A stretch of DNA of 64,000 nt from Immersiella caudata (Eukaryota; Ascomycota; Sordariomycetes; Sordariales; Lasiosphaeriaceae). A program made the position numbers and the translations under genes. Shown piece after piece: positions 32,972-44,437 of the stretch (position 1 is the stretch's first letter; every line of letters starts with the position of its first letter). A model generated the notes under the pieces. That model had not been told where the DNA came from and did no database searches. It saw only the letters and a list, made by a program, of their open reading frames with translations. The stretch lies in the NCBI GenBank assembly GCA_030512335.1, contig JAULSU010000006.1, positions 3,720,001-3,784,000 on the forward strand, given 5' to 3'.

Positions 32972-33442
32972 ATGGCCACTCTTCTCGTCCTACCGCTGAG
33001 CATCGCCAGCTACGCGGCGCTCTCTGCGTATTGTCTCTGCGGAGGCGTCCTGGAGCACACGGCCGTCTTCCGCGGCTGGCTCCACATTCACGAACCCCGG
33101 CAGCTCAAAGCCGTACAGGCCGCCAGCGGGCACGGCGTGCTCTACACCTACGTTGTTCCCAAAACCGCCCTCACCATCTTCAACGCTTACCTTGTGGCGC
33201 GGCCACCGATGGTAGCCAGCGGAAATTCGGATCTTCGGTTTGGGCTGTGGTTGGGACTGACGGCGCTGTCGGTGTCCTGGGTATCATCGTTCTTGGTGCA
33301 GATCCCGCTTCAGCTGCGCATCCAGAAGACGGCAGACCTGGCAGCGGTGAGGAGGCTGGAGAAAACAACGCTGGTTAGGACGTTGGCCATTGTGGTTCAT
33401 TGGTGCAGTGTTTTGTGGATCGTGGTGAAGACGGAATTTTAG
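32972..33442 (+). CDS. Small integral membrane protein, four predicted helices
   Basis: A single exon of 156 codons starting MATLLVLPLSIASYAALSAY. Hydrophobic segments lie near residues 1-25, 60-75, 90-112 and 132-152. The pattern of a short polar loop, a third helix ending in QIPLQLRIQK, then RRLEKTTLVRTLAIVVHW resembles small DUF1772-like or bacterial-type membrane proteins of unknown function; this is a weak resemblance. There is no signal peptide cleavage site beyond the first helix. Coding quality is good and no lesion is seen. Confidence 0.65.
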   Translation: MATLLVLPLSIASYAALSAYCLCGGVLEHTAVFRGWLHIHEPRQLKAVQAASGHGVLYTYVVPKTALTIFNAYLVARPPMVASGNSDLRFGLWLGLTALSVSWVSSFLVQIPLQLRIQKTADLAAVRRLEKTTLVRTLAIVVHWCSVLWIVVKTEF

Positions 33443-34325
33443 AGTCAGGCGGGGGGGCATGATGAAGGGAACTACCTATCTATAAGGGTTGGAGGGACAG
33501 ATTAGTAGGAGATGTATAACTATTGCGTAAATCAACTCCATTAACACCCAGTCGCGTTGCAGCAACGGCTCTTGGAATAGGTTGTCCTCAAGAAAGGTCT
33601 CTTCGATGAGTCGGTACGGCCGGCGGAACTGATCAAAGTGCATTTAGCACTCGGATCGGAGGAACACGGGGCGTGAGATGTCGGCGTAATGCCTGTCGAA
33701 GAAGAGGCCTTCGTTCCTAGGACTTCTTGCAAGATACAGAGCGAGTCGGTCTACAGATATCGGTCGTGGCCCATGTCCGGGCAACTTTGCAAAGGAAGTA
33801 ATTTTGGGACTCGACAGATATTTCCAGTGTCTCCAGATCAGACCCGCAATTGAATGCCCACCTGTGGGCCACGATGATCAGGAGCAGCTTTAAGAAAAGC
33901 TGGCAGCGACTGCACAGCACCTCTGCCTGCGTGATCTAATGTGGAGAGGTAAGTAAGTAAGTAAGAAAGAAGAAAGAAAGAAAGAAAGAAAGAAAGAAGG
34001 AAAGAAGGAAAGCTGAGAAAGGTAGAGTGTGCGAGAAAAGCTGGAATGGAGTTGATATAACCTCTGTCGCGGTGCAGCCGCCAGTCCCAATTCGGCCAGC
34101 TGCGATCTCAGGGTCCATCACACCTGGCGAAAATGGGCGAGACGTTCATCACGCCAGTCAGTCTGCCGCAGAGTGCGCCACAAGGCAGCCGCTCCAACGG
34201 CTGAGACATACATGCAAGTCACCCTTCCGGGCGAGAGCGAGTGCAGCGTGGGGTTGAGTCGACCCCCGAGCCCCTGAGAAATAGTAGCCGTATTCTATTT
34301 TCAACTTAAATTTGATTCTAGCGTA
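33443..34325. other. Intergenic with GAAA/GTAA microsatellite
   Basis: This region separates the ends of two convergent genes. A (GTAA)n(GAAA)n(GGAA)n purine tract lies at 33950-34012. No gene is supported. Confidence 0.6.
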
Positions 34326-35225
34326 TTACTCTTCATCCCAGCTCTCCAACTTCAAATCCTCCAAACTTTCAAACACCACATCCCATCCTGTCCTCTTTGC
34401 GCTCCCAGGGGCACTCCCTGTGAAGTACTCCGACGACCTCCAATCCCCTCGCAATACCCACTTCACCCAGTTCGACGCCGCCACCCCAAACTCACCCCCA
34501 TTTTCCAAGTGATAATCCCCTCCATGGCCCACAGGTAAGTTCCCCTTCCACTTTGGCGTGGTCTTCGCCAACCGTGTATAATCCCTCTCCGCGTTCGGAT
34601 ACGCGATATCCGTTGGCCCGCCAATAAAGTAGAAAATCGGCTTCGTGATCCGATCCGCCAGCGACATCGCCTCCTCCGTCTGGTTCCGGATCCCGCTGTT
34701 GAAGATCCCAATCGCAGTGACCCGCGGATCATGCTGCACTGCGTACGCCTGGATTCCACCGCACGACATGCCCGCCACTGCCAATCGCGAAGCGTCAACG
34801 TGCGAATAATTCCCCTTCCCGGCGTGTTTTGTGACCCAATCCAGCCCCTCGTTATGCAACACAGGGTTGGGATACGAAGCCTCGGCCATCCCGTCGGGAT
34901 TCGCAGGACCGTTGGGGGTTCCGTTGGAAAGGATGAAGACGCCGTGGGAGGCAACTTCTTTGAGGAAGGCGTCGAAGGTGAGGGCATTGAAGGAGCAGGC
35001 GCCTTGGCCCCAGATGAGGACGGGGAGGCGGAGACCAGCGGGGAGTTCGGAAGGGGCGTAAATTACGTGGTTGGGGGCGGTGGGGTCTTGAGTCCATTCC
35101 GCGGAGTAGGGGCCGGTGCCTGCCTGTTTGTTTTTTGGCTTTCTGGGAAAGGAGATAGGGAAAGGAGGACTTACGGCAGAGATGGCACCCGCGAGGGCGA
35201 GCTGGGTGAGGAGAGAGAACCTCAT
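34326..35225 (-). CDS. Secreted alpha/beta hydrolase (dienelactone hydrolase/esterase-like)
   Basis: Exons 35225-35175 and 35123-34326 flank a 51-nt GTAAGT...ACAG intron. Splicing joins a 17-residue signal peptide (LLTQLALAGAISA) to the mature protein, 282 residues in all. The nucleophile elbow is GMSCGG with Ser137; Asp189 (GGPTDIAYPN) and His217 (GHGGDYH) complete a likely catalytic triad. An oxyanion-type IWGQGACS motif precedes them. The substrate is unknown; related secreted fungal enzymes act on esters or polyesters. Reading through the intron would add an artefactual Pro/Lys-rich insert, which supports the splice model. Confidence 0.85.
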   Translation of the reverse strand: MRFSLLTQLALAGAISAVSPPFPISFPRKPKNKQAGTGPYSAEWTQDPTAPNHVIYAPSELPAGLRLPVLIWGQGACSFNALTFDAFLKEVASHGVFILSNGTPNGPANPDGMAEASYPNPVLHNEGLDWVTKHAGKGNYSHVDASRLAVAGMSCGGIQAYAVQHDPRVTAIGIFNSGIRNQTEEAMSLADRITKPIFYFIGGPTDIAYPNAERDYTRLAKTTPKWKGNLPVGHGGDYHLENGGEFGVAASNWVKWVLRGDWRSSEYFTGSAPGSAKRTGWDVVFESLEDLKLESWDEE

Positions 35226-36085
35226 TTTGGTAGATGCTCACGGTGGCGGAGTGATTCGAGTCGGGAGCAAAAAGGCCAGTGTTTGCGTTCTGGGAGAATG
35301 AGGTTGGTCTTATGGAGCTGGTCGCAGTGAAGTTTGAGCCCAGCGATCTCCAATCGCACCCCAATCAATCGTGCGGCTCACTACATTACCCCAATCAATT
35401 CCGTCTCCAAAAACTACGTGTCTCTGCCCTGGGCGTCTTGGTGTTGCGACGATATTGGTCCGCCCGGATGCGCCAACAACGGGAATCGGGGCGGCCAATC
35501 CCGGCAGTGACAATCTGCAAAGAACATGTTGGCTGATACTTTCTTGGCCCGCCGCTGCTAATGCCGAACAAATTGAGGTTCGTGGTTCGTCCCGGATTGC
35601 CGGTACCCGGATCGCTGTGATTTGAGCGGCTCAGGGGGCTTGGCAGGGGATAGATTGAGGTCATTGCGCCAATCGTGGCTCTTGATGTTTCCGTCCGGAA
35701 TTTCGGATTGCGAGGAGTGGTTGAGCAAATTGGGGCCTTGGTGACGCGGTGTTCTCCAGGACAGCGGAGCACACACTGACCTCAGCAGGATGTGGAACTA
35801 CCCGCACGCTCTCTGTATAGATGCCTGAGGCGCAAGGCACCGTCCCCGCAGATCCTGTCTGCCTTCACGCCGTCCAACACCCTTCCATGTTTCAACGATG
35901 AGGGGTTTTGGCTTTTCAAAACGTTGATCCAAGGACGCAACATGAATTTCCTGTCGCCCAGAGGCGCTGCTTGTTCTTGACGCAGCAAAGGGCCCTTCGG
36001 GTCTCTCGCCGAATCCAATCGAGTCCCATCCCTTAAAGACACGCCCATTCATACACAGCCTTCCATCCGACCACTCCGGCCGAGA
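35226..36085. other. Intergenic, nothing recognised
   Basis: Upstream region of the hydrolase gene and of the HET fragment. Several overlapping short frames exist, none with a domain. Confidence 0.5.
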
Positions 36086-36361
36086 ATGCGTCTTCTTCAT
36101 ACTTCTACACTGACCATCGTCGACGCCAACCCTCGTTCCACGCCACCCTAGGTCATTCAGTCACACGTGTGGGGAAAAGATGAAGTGGCATTCCAAGACC
36201 TGCAATCAGGCACGGCGGAGGCTAAGGCGGGCTACGACAAGCTCAAGCAGGCATGTGCTGTTGCGGCTTCAAAGAGAGGTCCGGCCTTGACAAGCACACC
36301 ACCATGGACCACTTACACCAACCCGCAAATTATGGTTTCTACTGCACCACATGCGGCATGA
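36086..36361 (+). pseudogene. HET-domain gene fragment with in-frame stop
   Basis: ATG at 36086 opens with MRLLHTSTLTIVDA, the usual start of many fungal HET proteins. After codon 21 an in-frame TAG (36149-36151) stands where the family normally has Tyr (YxILSHxWG). The same frame then reads SHVWGKDEVAFQDLQSG and GYDKLKQACAVAASKRG, clear HET-domain sequence. It loses similarity by about 36270, where another frame reads differently. No downstream HET sequence was found, so only the first third of the domain survives. Confidence 0.7.
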
Positions 36362-37518
36362 GCTTTTCTACGGAACTTAATTGAACGTTGGTTTGCCTCG
36401 GCAACTTCCCCACCCACACGACAATATGCAGTGCGCTGACGCCTGACCTCATAAGGTGCACATCGCCGATGGAACAACATGCGCCGCTGAGAGAATGCGC
36501 AACCGTGATAACCTTGACCTGGCACGGAAATGGATTTACCAGGGCATGGAACCCGAACCAAGACCGGGAGAGCCGGACGCAACTTTAGGTGGGCTCTCCT
36601 TCCCAGGGAAAATGATCCGGCCAAGTTGAGGTATCACTAATTCCACACCCTGTAGCATTGATGCCATCCGCAGGTTAACTGAGCTAAAAAAGTATGAACG
36701 CCTTCCATTGGTCGGCCTGTCGCGGAGGGCGTCCTGCAGCTCGCCTATGACGTCAATAGGGACGATTTTGGCCTCTTTGAGTGTTGAAGAGGGTGTCGTT
36801 GTCGGATCAAATGGCATATCACTGCAATTTTAGCCCTCGTAGAAGCCTTTGTTCGAGTATTCCTGCATCAAATTGGGCTTGGGCGTCAGGTCAAGGTACC
36901 CCAGAACTCGGTGCTGCCGCGGAGCTCAAAGCGGCACAGAAGCGCCCGCTGTGCGCGAATTCCTCAGGCAGGACCTGCTCTTGTGCGCCAACTACCGTCC
37001 CTTCCCAAACCAAAACTCCTCACCTTCCACCTCAAATCCTCCCAAGGCTGATCATCCTCATCCCTTTCTTCCAATCTAAATCTCACCATCATCCGCCCCT
37101 CACCCGCAATGCCCCCCATCACTAATCAGGCTAGCGCTAAAGACCCCTGAATCTGATTCTGGATCTGGCGGCTCCACATGGCGATGGCGCGTGGCCCTGC
37201 CAACGGGCAGGCCGGGGTGATCTAGCCAGTGGCGCCGCAGTGGGTCCTCCACACCGCCTCGGACGAGCACCTCCCCTCCTCTCGTCGCGCGCACGCGGGA
37301 AGCGGCGTGCGTTTCGCGGGTGGTCGGGTCGATTCCGGCAGCAAGACACATCACAGATTTTTGCGGCTCATTTTTGTTTTCATTTTTGCGACGATTGACG
37401 ACGCCGGCCTCAGGTTCACCTCACTTCGAGAGACGGAAACGGCTCGCGACGCCACCACTCCGAATCTGCGGGAATTGCCTGTGAGGGGGGATTGTTTGGG
37501 TCGGGTTGAGCCGCCGCC
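36362..37518. other. Intergenic, nothing recognised
   Basis: About 1.16 kb before the acidic-tailed protein gene. Only short overlapping frames are present. The last few hundred bases are CT-rich and are the likely promoter and leader of the next gene. Confidence 0.5.
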
Positions 37519-39137
37519 ATGAACTTTGGCAACTGGCTGCTGCGCTCGGTGCGCGGCGATGCCCTCTCCGAGAGCCCCGTGTCGGTGATCGAGAAACTCA
37601 ACGCGCTGCGGCCGCTGCGGGATGTCGACAAGGAGACGCTGCTCGGCGCGGTGCTGATGCTGGGACCGAGCCTACAGCTCGCGCTGCAGATGCTGCAGGA
37701 ACTGTTGCCGCCGGATGAGTCGCGGGAGAGGTTGGGCGAGGTGCTGTGTCCAACGCTATGGCTGCTGCAGAATTCGTTGACCGACACGCTGAGGAGCTTC
37801 TCGAGGGAAGGGCATGAGGAGGGGTTGAAGCCGGAGCCGACGGTGGAACCAAGATCAGCACGGGGGCCGTCAAAGGGGAGACGTCCTCGGCCGAGCCCGA
37901 GTCCGAGACCGACGCAGCATCGGGAGGCTGACAGGGCATCGTCCATGCCGATTTCTCTGCTTGCCACCGAGAAGCAAACGAGACCGCCAACGCCGCCAAA
38001 CCGGAACCTCAGGCCGCTGGAAGACTTCCCTGCCCTCCATGGGATTGCGCCGAGCCCTGGACGCCCGTCGCGAACGCCGGACAGCGCTGCCGACCTTGCT
38101 CTGATGAAAGACCTCCGTGCTGAGATGCGCGTCAACGCGGCGATCCAAGTTGCAGTTGACTCTCTTGAATTTGCCGAAGGACAGCTTCAGATTGTCAAGG
38201 AAGTCAACAGGCTCAAGGGTGGAAGTCTGTATCCTCCCCCCAGTGCTCTGACCGGGACCATGCTGACCTTGATAGGTTTCGAACTCCTGCAGCGGCACTT
38301 CTACGAGGGGTACAACCGAATCCTGTTCCGGGCGCTCGAGCTTGAACGAAGGGAGTTCGACTCACCACCGTATGCAGCAAGTGTCAACGAAGATTACGAA
38401 GAGGAAGAGGAAGCATCAGAAAAACGCCCAGATACCCAGCACACCCAGCACTCAGTTTCTATTTCGTTTGAGAGTCCGTTGGCCCTCCCAGAGCTGCCGC
38501 CGATACAACTACCACCGTTGCCGCCTTTGAGTCCTGCCAGGCCGAAGAAGGAGAGCGCGCTGGCCGTGGACAGGGGACTACCAGTGAGGAGGAATACCAC
38601 TCAAGGAGTCGAGGGTGAGTCTCTTGCATGGTTCGAGTTGCGAGTTTGACGCTAATGACCGAAGCAGGGCCAAGGAGACAACAGTTTAAACGAAGGCTGT
38701 CACTGGCCGAGGAGCTCGCCATGGCCGGCGATGAGAGTGACACGGACGAATACAGCGATGATGGCGATGACGATCATGACGAAACACCAGTACGAGATTC
38801 CTCGAAGCCGGAATCGAACTCCTCTTCCGAGTCTGAGGAAGAGGACAGTGAAGATGACTCACAAGAGGAAGCACCCAGAGAGATCGAGTCGCCGGTGGAA
38901 GACTCAGGCAGCGACTCCGAAGACACAAGCGTCGATGGCGAGGACGAGAGTGAGGACGAACGGGTATCCAGGACTCTGCCGGCACCAAGGCCTACTCTGC
39001 CACCGACATTGATCGAGGTTGTCAGCAGGACGGTGCGAGATATAAAGGGGAGAAAACAGCTGGAGGGCCGGGTTGAGGTGATCAGCCCACCGACATCGCC
39101 GGAACGCGTGCCAGGAGCCATTACAGGGGTTTCGTAA
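37519..39137 (+). CDS. Unrecognised 521-aa protein with acidic, disordered C-terminus
   Basis: Exons 37519-38614 and 38668-39137 flank a 53-nt intron (GTGAGT donor, GCTAATGAC branch region, GCAG acceptor). Residues 1-95 are mostly helical (MNFGNWLLRSVRGDALS, then LGAVLMLGPSLQLALQMLQE). A Pro/Arg-rich linker follows. A second helical block lies near residues 195-285 (LRAEMRVNAAIQVAVDSLEF to FELLQRHFYEGYNRILFRAL). The end is strongly acidic with Ser/Glu/Asp runs, typical of nuclear or nucleolar proteins, but no localisation signal is certain. Two ordered helical blocks joined by disorder suggest a scaffold or adaptor. Family not recognised; the frame is intact. Confidence 0.7.
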
Positions 39138-39460
39138 TTTTCTTTGTCGACATGGTAACGAATTAGCATAGCATATAGATCCAAGTAGTACATATACCAG
39201 ATGCATATGACGGGGTTTGCCCCGTGCCATTCATCCAATAGGCCGCAGACGGATCAGCCAGCTTGAATCCCCCTTGCTGGTGAGCGCATGCTCGTGTAAA
39301 ACCCTAACCCTGTGCTACAATGTGACAAGCTTGGAGAGGTACCTGGTACCCAACTGCCAGTCTTGCGACCCACAAAAATAAACGTCAACAGAGCATTCAC
39401 GGACTTTGTCGAACAGAACTTGAACGTTCACCAACGCAACCGAAAATCTTCGCCGCAAAA
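39138..39460. other. Short intergenic region with telobox-like motif
   Basis: It holds AAACCCTAACCCT at 39298-39310, which matches a telobox or two telomere units. It lies about 150 nt upstream of the 2EXR-like gene. Nothing else is recognised. Confidence 0.5.
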
Positions 39461-41603
39461 ATGAAACCAGAACCGCGACGCCTTGCCTCACCCCGGACCG
39501 GCTCCCCGATGGAACTCAATGCCGCTCCCATGGCAAATCGACAAGACCCAGCATTCCTTCGGTTACCCCTCGCGGTGCGCCGCACCATCTACGGCGTCTT
39601 GGGGATGACGCGGCAGTGTCCCGTGTATCTCTCGAGTAGGCGCCCGACCAAGAAGTTAACCCGTGCAAGACAGCCTGGCGACTTTTGGGACACTTCTCAC
39701 GGTTGCGAGGAACCTTCCCCCTGGCTTTGCTGGCACAAGCAGTGCCTCATCGGCGACGCTGACATGTTCCCTTCTGACTCGAGATTGTGTGGGTGTGAGC
39801 GCTTTCCGTTCGAGCTGACGCACATCAGCAGACAAGTTCGCGAGGAAGTTCTCGACGCATTCTTCGAAACCAACCTCTTTGTCCTGCACTCAAAAGACTT
39901 GAATTTGCACACGTTCACCGACTTTCCCCTTTTCACGGATGTCCAGACGCGGCATTTGGCTCGCATGACCCGCCTTGTCATTCGACTTAGCGCCTGGTCG
40001 TGTCCCTGGGGCCATGATCAGACGCTATCCAGGGCTTTTATGGACGCGACGGTACGAGATGAGTACTGCACACTATGTGGGACTCGCCCCATATCCTCCC
40101 AGTCGCACTTGGATCCGCGGAGCATGCGGCTACTTGAGGCCTGGGATGGCCTCTGCCGTCGTCTAGGATCGGGACGCAGGCCTGGAAAAACTGACCTGAC
40201 CCTCATCTGCGACATTGACGGGATTGAAGACGGCTCCCTCGCCTCGCGCGTCGTTGAGCCACTGACAAAGTACCTCCCACTGCTTCGCTCCTGCACAATT
40301 CGACTCGGATCCAATCCAGCGGCCAAACATCTAGCGGCTGTGGCCCGAGACACGGCCCTGCGATTGACAGGACAAACGCACGTCCCGTTAGCAACCAAGC
40401 CCTTTCCATTCGCCAAGCTGCCATGGGAACTCAAACTCTCCGTCCTGCGACACTTTTATCGAGCCAACTTCGACCGAGTGGTTGTTGTGAATGGCCGGCT
40501 TGTCCGTGGCCTTGCAACGGTCGACAACCCTTGGCGGAGGTGTTTCGGCTGGCCGGTACTAGTAGATTGGACCAAGCGCTGCTGCTTCGAGTGCACTGAA
40601 ACCCGGCTGGACTGGTAAGTGCTGTCCTGTCTCCTCGTTTTGGTTATTGATTGGCATCTGATCCGCATGTATAATAAAATCTAACAGCTGCTGCCCCACC
40701 GAGTTCGCCTCCTTTGCCCCCAAGTGCACCTGTTCTGGCGAAGACCCTATGGCCCTCTTCCTTGTCGACCGTGACACCCGCCTCGTCGCCATCGAGGCAT
40801 TCTACTCCACCGTGCACTTCACCATTTGCCACTCGAATCTCGCCGCCAGCCTCGACTTCCTGCCCGATGCCGCCCTCCCGTATATCCGCAAACTCACGCT
40901 CCGCCTGACCTCCCCGCATTGCGCAAACTGGTCCCGTTCCCTAGCCCATGTCCTCTCCGTGGTGGACTACGACTTCCAGACGCCTAGTCATCACCTTGGG
41001 GGTAAATTCAGGGAGATGCCATCCGCGCCCTGCGAGAGCCGACGCATCAAACCAGTGCCTGGCGAGATGAGCAGGGAGACGTTCAGCTCGGTGCTTTCCC
41101 TTCTTCTCTCGTCCGGCACCACCCCGTTGCATCTTACATTCGACGTACGCGATGCGTGCCCGGAGCTCCTGAAGACTCACTGGGAACCCTGCGGCCACAA
41201 AGCTTACTTTGGCTTCGATAGCACCACGTCACAGTACACCAGAAAGGGTATTATTGGGGGCAAAATTCTTACCGAAGCAGAATGGTTGGAAAAAGAGGAG
41301 GAACCTTACGAGAAATGGAGAATGACTCGGATCAAGGGTGAACCGTGGTACGAGCAAAGGGTGCATGAACACGACGCACCCGACACCATTTTTCCATTCG
41401 TTTACTACTTTTCCTATGACTTTGCCGTGGCTGTGAAGGAGGCATTCGAGAAGGAAAACTGCATGCGGGACCTTGGGAGCCTGAGGTTTCAGTTGTGGAA
41501 TTGGTTCGACTGGTTGGACACGCATTTGGAGAGGGGGGTTTTGGAGGGGTGGTTAGTGCCGAAGGATAGCATTGATGTGCCTGGGGAGATGGAGGAAATG
41601 TAA
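39461..41603 (+). CDS. 2EXR/F-box-like protein with two related modules
   Basis: Exons 39461-40614 and 40688-41603 give 689 residues; the intron has a GTAAGT donor and CTAACAG acceptor region. The first module starts FLRLPLAVRRTIYGVLGM and continues ISRQVREEVLDAFFETNLFV, the pattern of fungal 2EXR/F-box-like proteins. A second start-like element, FAKLPWELKLSVLRHFY, lies near residue 320 and is followed after the intron by VAIEAFYSTVHFTICH. Cys-rich segments sit between (CTLCGTRP, CCPTEFASFAPKCTC). The family is large in Pezizomycotina and mostly uncharacterised. A role as a substrate adaptor is possible but no SKP1-binding F-box is certain. Confidence 0.78.
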
Positions 41604-42080
41604 TGGTGAAAAAAGGTGGAATATCAGGGGGTTGGGGGTGGCGGTTGTGGTTAATATGGATGTGCTGGAATTTGTTGCTTGAAGCTTTTCTTTACTCCTT
41701 GGGTAGGTAGGTTAACGAGAACTAGGCAACGTTCATAGCAGCGGTGCCAGTGAAGAGAGGAATTAGGGGGAGAGCGGCTGTGGGTTACCGGCTAGATTTC
41801 GGCGGAGATGAGTCTAAAGGTAGACGTGGTTTTCAACCGGGAGTTTGCGTCTCGTGGTTTTGACTGATCTGGTTGGTCAATGGGCCAGTTGCTGATACAC
41901 CCTTGCATCGCCCTCCCGCCCTCCTGCGACTGGCTGTCGTCTCCACAGCCTAAGCCCTGTCGACTTTTTTTTATAAGTGAGAGGGGAGGGGGCTCGACCT
42001 AGATCGCTGAATCCTGTCGAGTGCCTCTGGCAATGGGAAAAAAAGGCCTCAATCCTACCCACCCTGCAACGTGTCACACC
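41604..42080. other. Intergenic between convergent genes
   Basis: About 480 nt of 3' flanks. Nothing recognised apart from G-rich runs near 41620-41640. Confidence 0.5.
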
Positions 42081-44088
42081 CTATGAGAAGTGAGGAAGCA
42101 GTTCCACCCAGTCTACACTCTCATAGACGCTCGCCGGCATGGAAGAGAAACAATAGAAAGCAAGAACAATGACAGACAACCTCGCAACGCAATAAACCGC
42201 CAAACAGAAAATATTGAACCCGTCTGCAATGACCCTCAACCGAGGGCACCACAGGGGAACGGCCGACAAGATTGTCATGAGGAACGGGGTTGTAAAGGCA
42301 GTCATCGTCGACACTCTCCACAACAACCTCACGACCGAGGACGGGAATTCCCAATTCCAGGCGGCCAGGTGAACGGCCGAGAAAGCAGCCCCTACCACGG
42401 ATATGGCTCCAAGGATCATGTAAGTTTCCGTGTGCTTGCGGGCTGGCAGGCCCATACTCGTTGCCAGCACCTCAAACGCGTGATCCTTGGTTGCGTGCAA
42501 GGAAACTCGGTCCTCTCTTCTTTTGCAAACGAACTTGCCAGAGTTGGGGATAGGGCCGGTGATGACAATTCTCTGCTCCACGCCAAACGGCTTGTCCCAC
42601 CACAGGATGTAGATGACCAGGGCGCAGAGCACGAATGCCATGGTTGAAAGCTCCAGTTCGGTCATGGCAAGGCCCTGGGCGGTCCGGGCGATGAGCTGGA
42701 TGAAGAGCCAGCCGCACTGTACGAGTGCGAGTCCTTTGACGAGAGCATCCGACTTGCTCTTGTCCATGATCTCCTCTCTTGTGATGGGTGGGATGTCTGG
42801 CAAGGCGGCGAGCTGGCCTGCGGACCGTATGTTACGACCTTAGCCTGTCGACAGGCGGTCGGCAGGGTCGCTAGATAGGATGGGTGGGTAGAGAGGAGTA
42901 ATGCAGAGGCAAGTCCTTACAGACGGGGGTTCACTGGTCAATGGGCCGTATGTCACTATAAGACAGAGCAACACTCCAAGTGTTGGTGCAGTAGGACACA
43001 ATTGAAGTTGGTTCAATTGACGAGCGAATACTTGCGTGAGGAACAGAAGGTTCCTCACACCATCGTGGGTACGATGATAGCTATCTATACTAACTGGCAA
43101 AGGTGTAACTTGTACCGGCTCTGTGGTCCTCGTAGCTCTGCACCCCAGAGCCGTCCCTTACCCAGAGCCGTCTTCTCTCAAGGAAGGTCGGGCTCTGTCA
43201 CCAGAGCCACTTCTTGGCACAGAGCCACAGTGGTAGGCACCGTGTATACTGTCCTTCCGCACTGTGACGTCTGCGGGCCCTTTGCCGGACCGGCCCGACC
43301 ACAAGGGCGGCCTGCAGGTCGTCACACCGTATTAGCCGTGAATTATAACTTGGGGGTAGGTAGGTAGGTATTGGATTTTGGATTTATGGCTGCAAACCAT
43401 AAATAAACGCAACGTAAAATAAAATAAAATAAAATAAAATAAAATAAAATAAAATAAAATAAAATAAAATAAAATAAAATAAAATAAAATAAAATAAAAT
43501 AAAATAAAATAAAATAAAATAAAATAAAATAAAATAAAATAAAATAAAATAAAACACAGGTGAATAACAGGGGAACCCACTCAACGAGCAGACGACGTTA
43601 GTTTCTTGTGGCTTGCCGGTAACAGCGTTGGATGTCACCTGACGAACGGCGAATCCCCCCATCTGAGCGAAAAACGCATGCGCCAGGGAATACTCCCGAG
43701 TGACTTCAGGCGGTAAACCCGAATCCTCCCGCAGCGAACGCAACGCGTAGCGGGCCGCGAGGAAGTCCTCCCACGCCATGGTCACCACGACCTCGGGAGC
43801 GAGGCACACCACGACCATGTAGCCCAGCTGGCGGGCCCATTTCCTCGTGGGATACCTGGCCTGACTTTCGGCCGGAGCGGGGAGATTGTGATGCACGCAT
43901 CCCCAGGAGCAGATGATAAAGATGGACAGGCAGTTCCAGATGATGTCCATGGTAGTCCGTTGCGAGGAAGAGACCCAGCCGATGCGTTCGACGTGTGCGG
44001 TGGTATCACCATCCAACGACTTTTTGAACAGTGGGCTGGCTGCTGTCGCGGCAGCCAAGGCGATGGGGAGGGCAGCTCGAGGCGACAT
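42081..44088 (-). CDS. Fungal multi-pass membrane protein, locus split by a repeat-bearing segment
   Basis: Two parts read as one family member. The 5' part, 44088 to about 43575, starts with a signal-like MSPRAALPIALAAATAASP and contains TTMDIIWNCLSIFIICSWG, APEVVVTMAWEDFLAARYA and YSLAHAFFAQMGGFAVRQV. The 3' part, about 42826 to 42081, contains GQLAALPDIPPITREEIMDK, SDALVKGLALVQCGWLFIQL and four or five further helices. This order is the one I know for a large uncharacterised family of fungal membrane proteins. The intervening 750 nt would be a very long intron here and carries an (AAAAT)28 array, so an insertion in an intron or at an exon edge is likely. The join between halves was not resolved, so the locus may be functional or broken. 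Confidence 0.6.
42831..43574. mobile_element. Possible retroposon insertion with (AAAAT)n tail splitting the membrane-protein gene
   Basis: This non-coding segment lies between the two gene halves. It contains repeated AGAGCC words near 43140-43225 and ends on the plus strand in an A-rich (AAAAT)n tail, as non-LTR retroposons often do. No target duplication or internal reading frame was found, so its nature is inferred. Confidence 0.35.
43416..43554. repeat. (AAAAT)~28 microsatellite
   Basis: A near-perfect pentanucleotide array of about 139 nt. It produces a spurious repeated Phe/Ile/Leu/Tyr frame on the minus strand. Confidence 0.97.
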
Positions 44089-44437
44089 TTTGTTTGTGGA
44101 TGACAAAGTGCTGTGTTGATTATTACGACACTTCAACTTGAGATTAATTTCATCAGCTCTTTTGGGGACCCCTGCCTGTGCGCACGCTTTTTTGCAGCCG
44201 CTGGGCGCCTGAGATGGGGGAGAATTTTTGTCCACCCAATCATCGCGTTCCTGCGCGTGTCGCGCGCTGGCCAGTCTGAGACATGCATGAGTCGTGGCCC
44301 CGTCAGAAACACAAGACTGCCCTCTCGGACCGAACCAGCGTTTCGTAGCTGGAACAAATTTGAGGGACAAAAACAAGCACGGTGCCCAGCACCAACTCCA
44401 CCTCTCTGAATTGTTTGTTTTGCCCTTTGAGACCGTC

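Noticed and set aside
34731..35330. 199-codon plus frame
   Set aside because: Shadow of the minus-strand alpha/beta hydrolase.
42951..43330. Solo LTR in the split membrane-protein gene
   Set aside because: A TGTTGGTGCAG-like end occurs near 42983, but no matching second end or 5-bp target duplication could be found.
43384..43560. Repeated Phe-Ile-Leu-Tyr hydrophobic frame
   Set aside because: Translation of the (AAAAT)n array on the minus strand; not protein.
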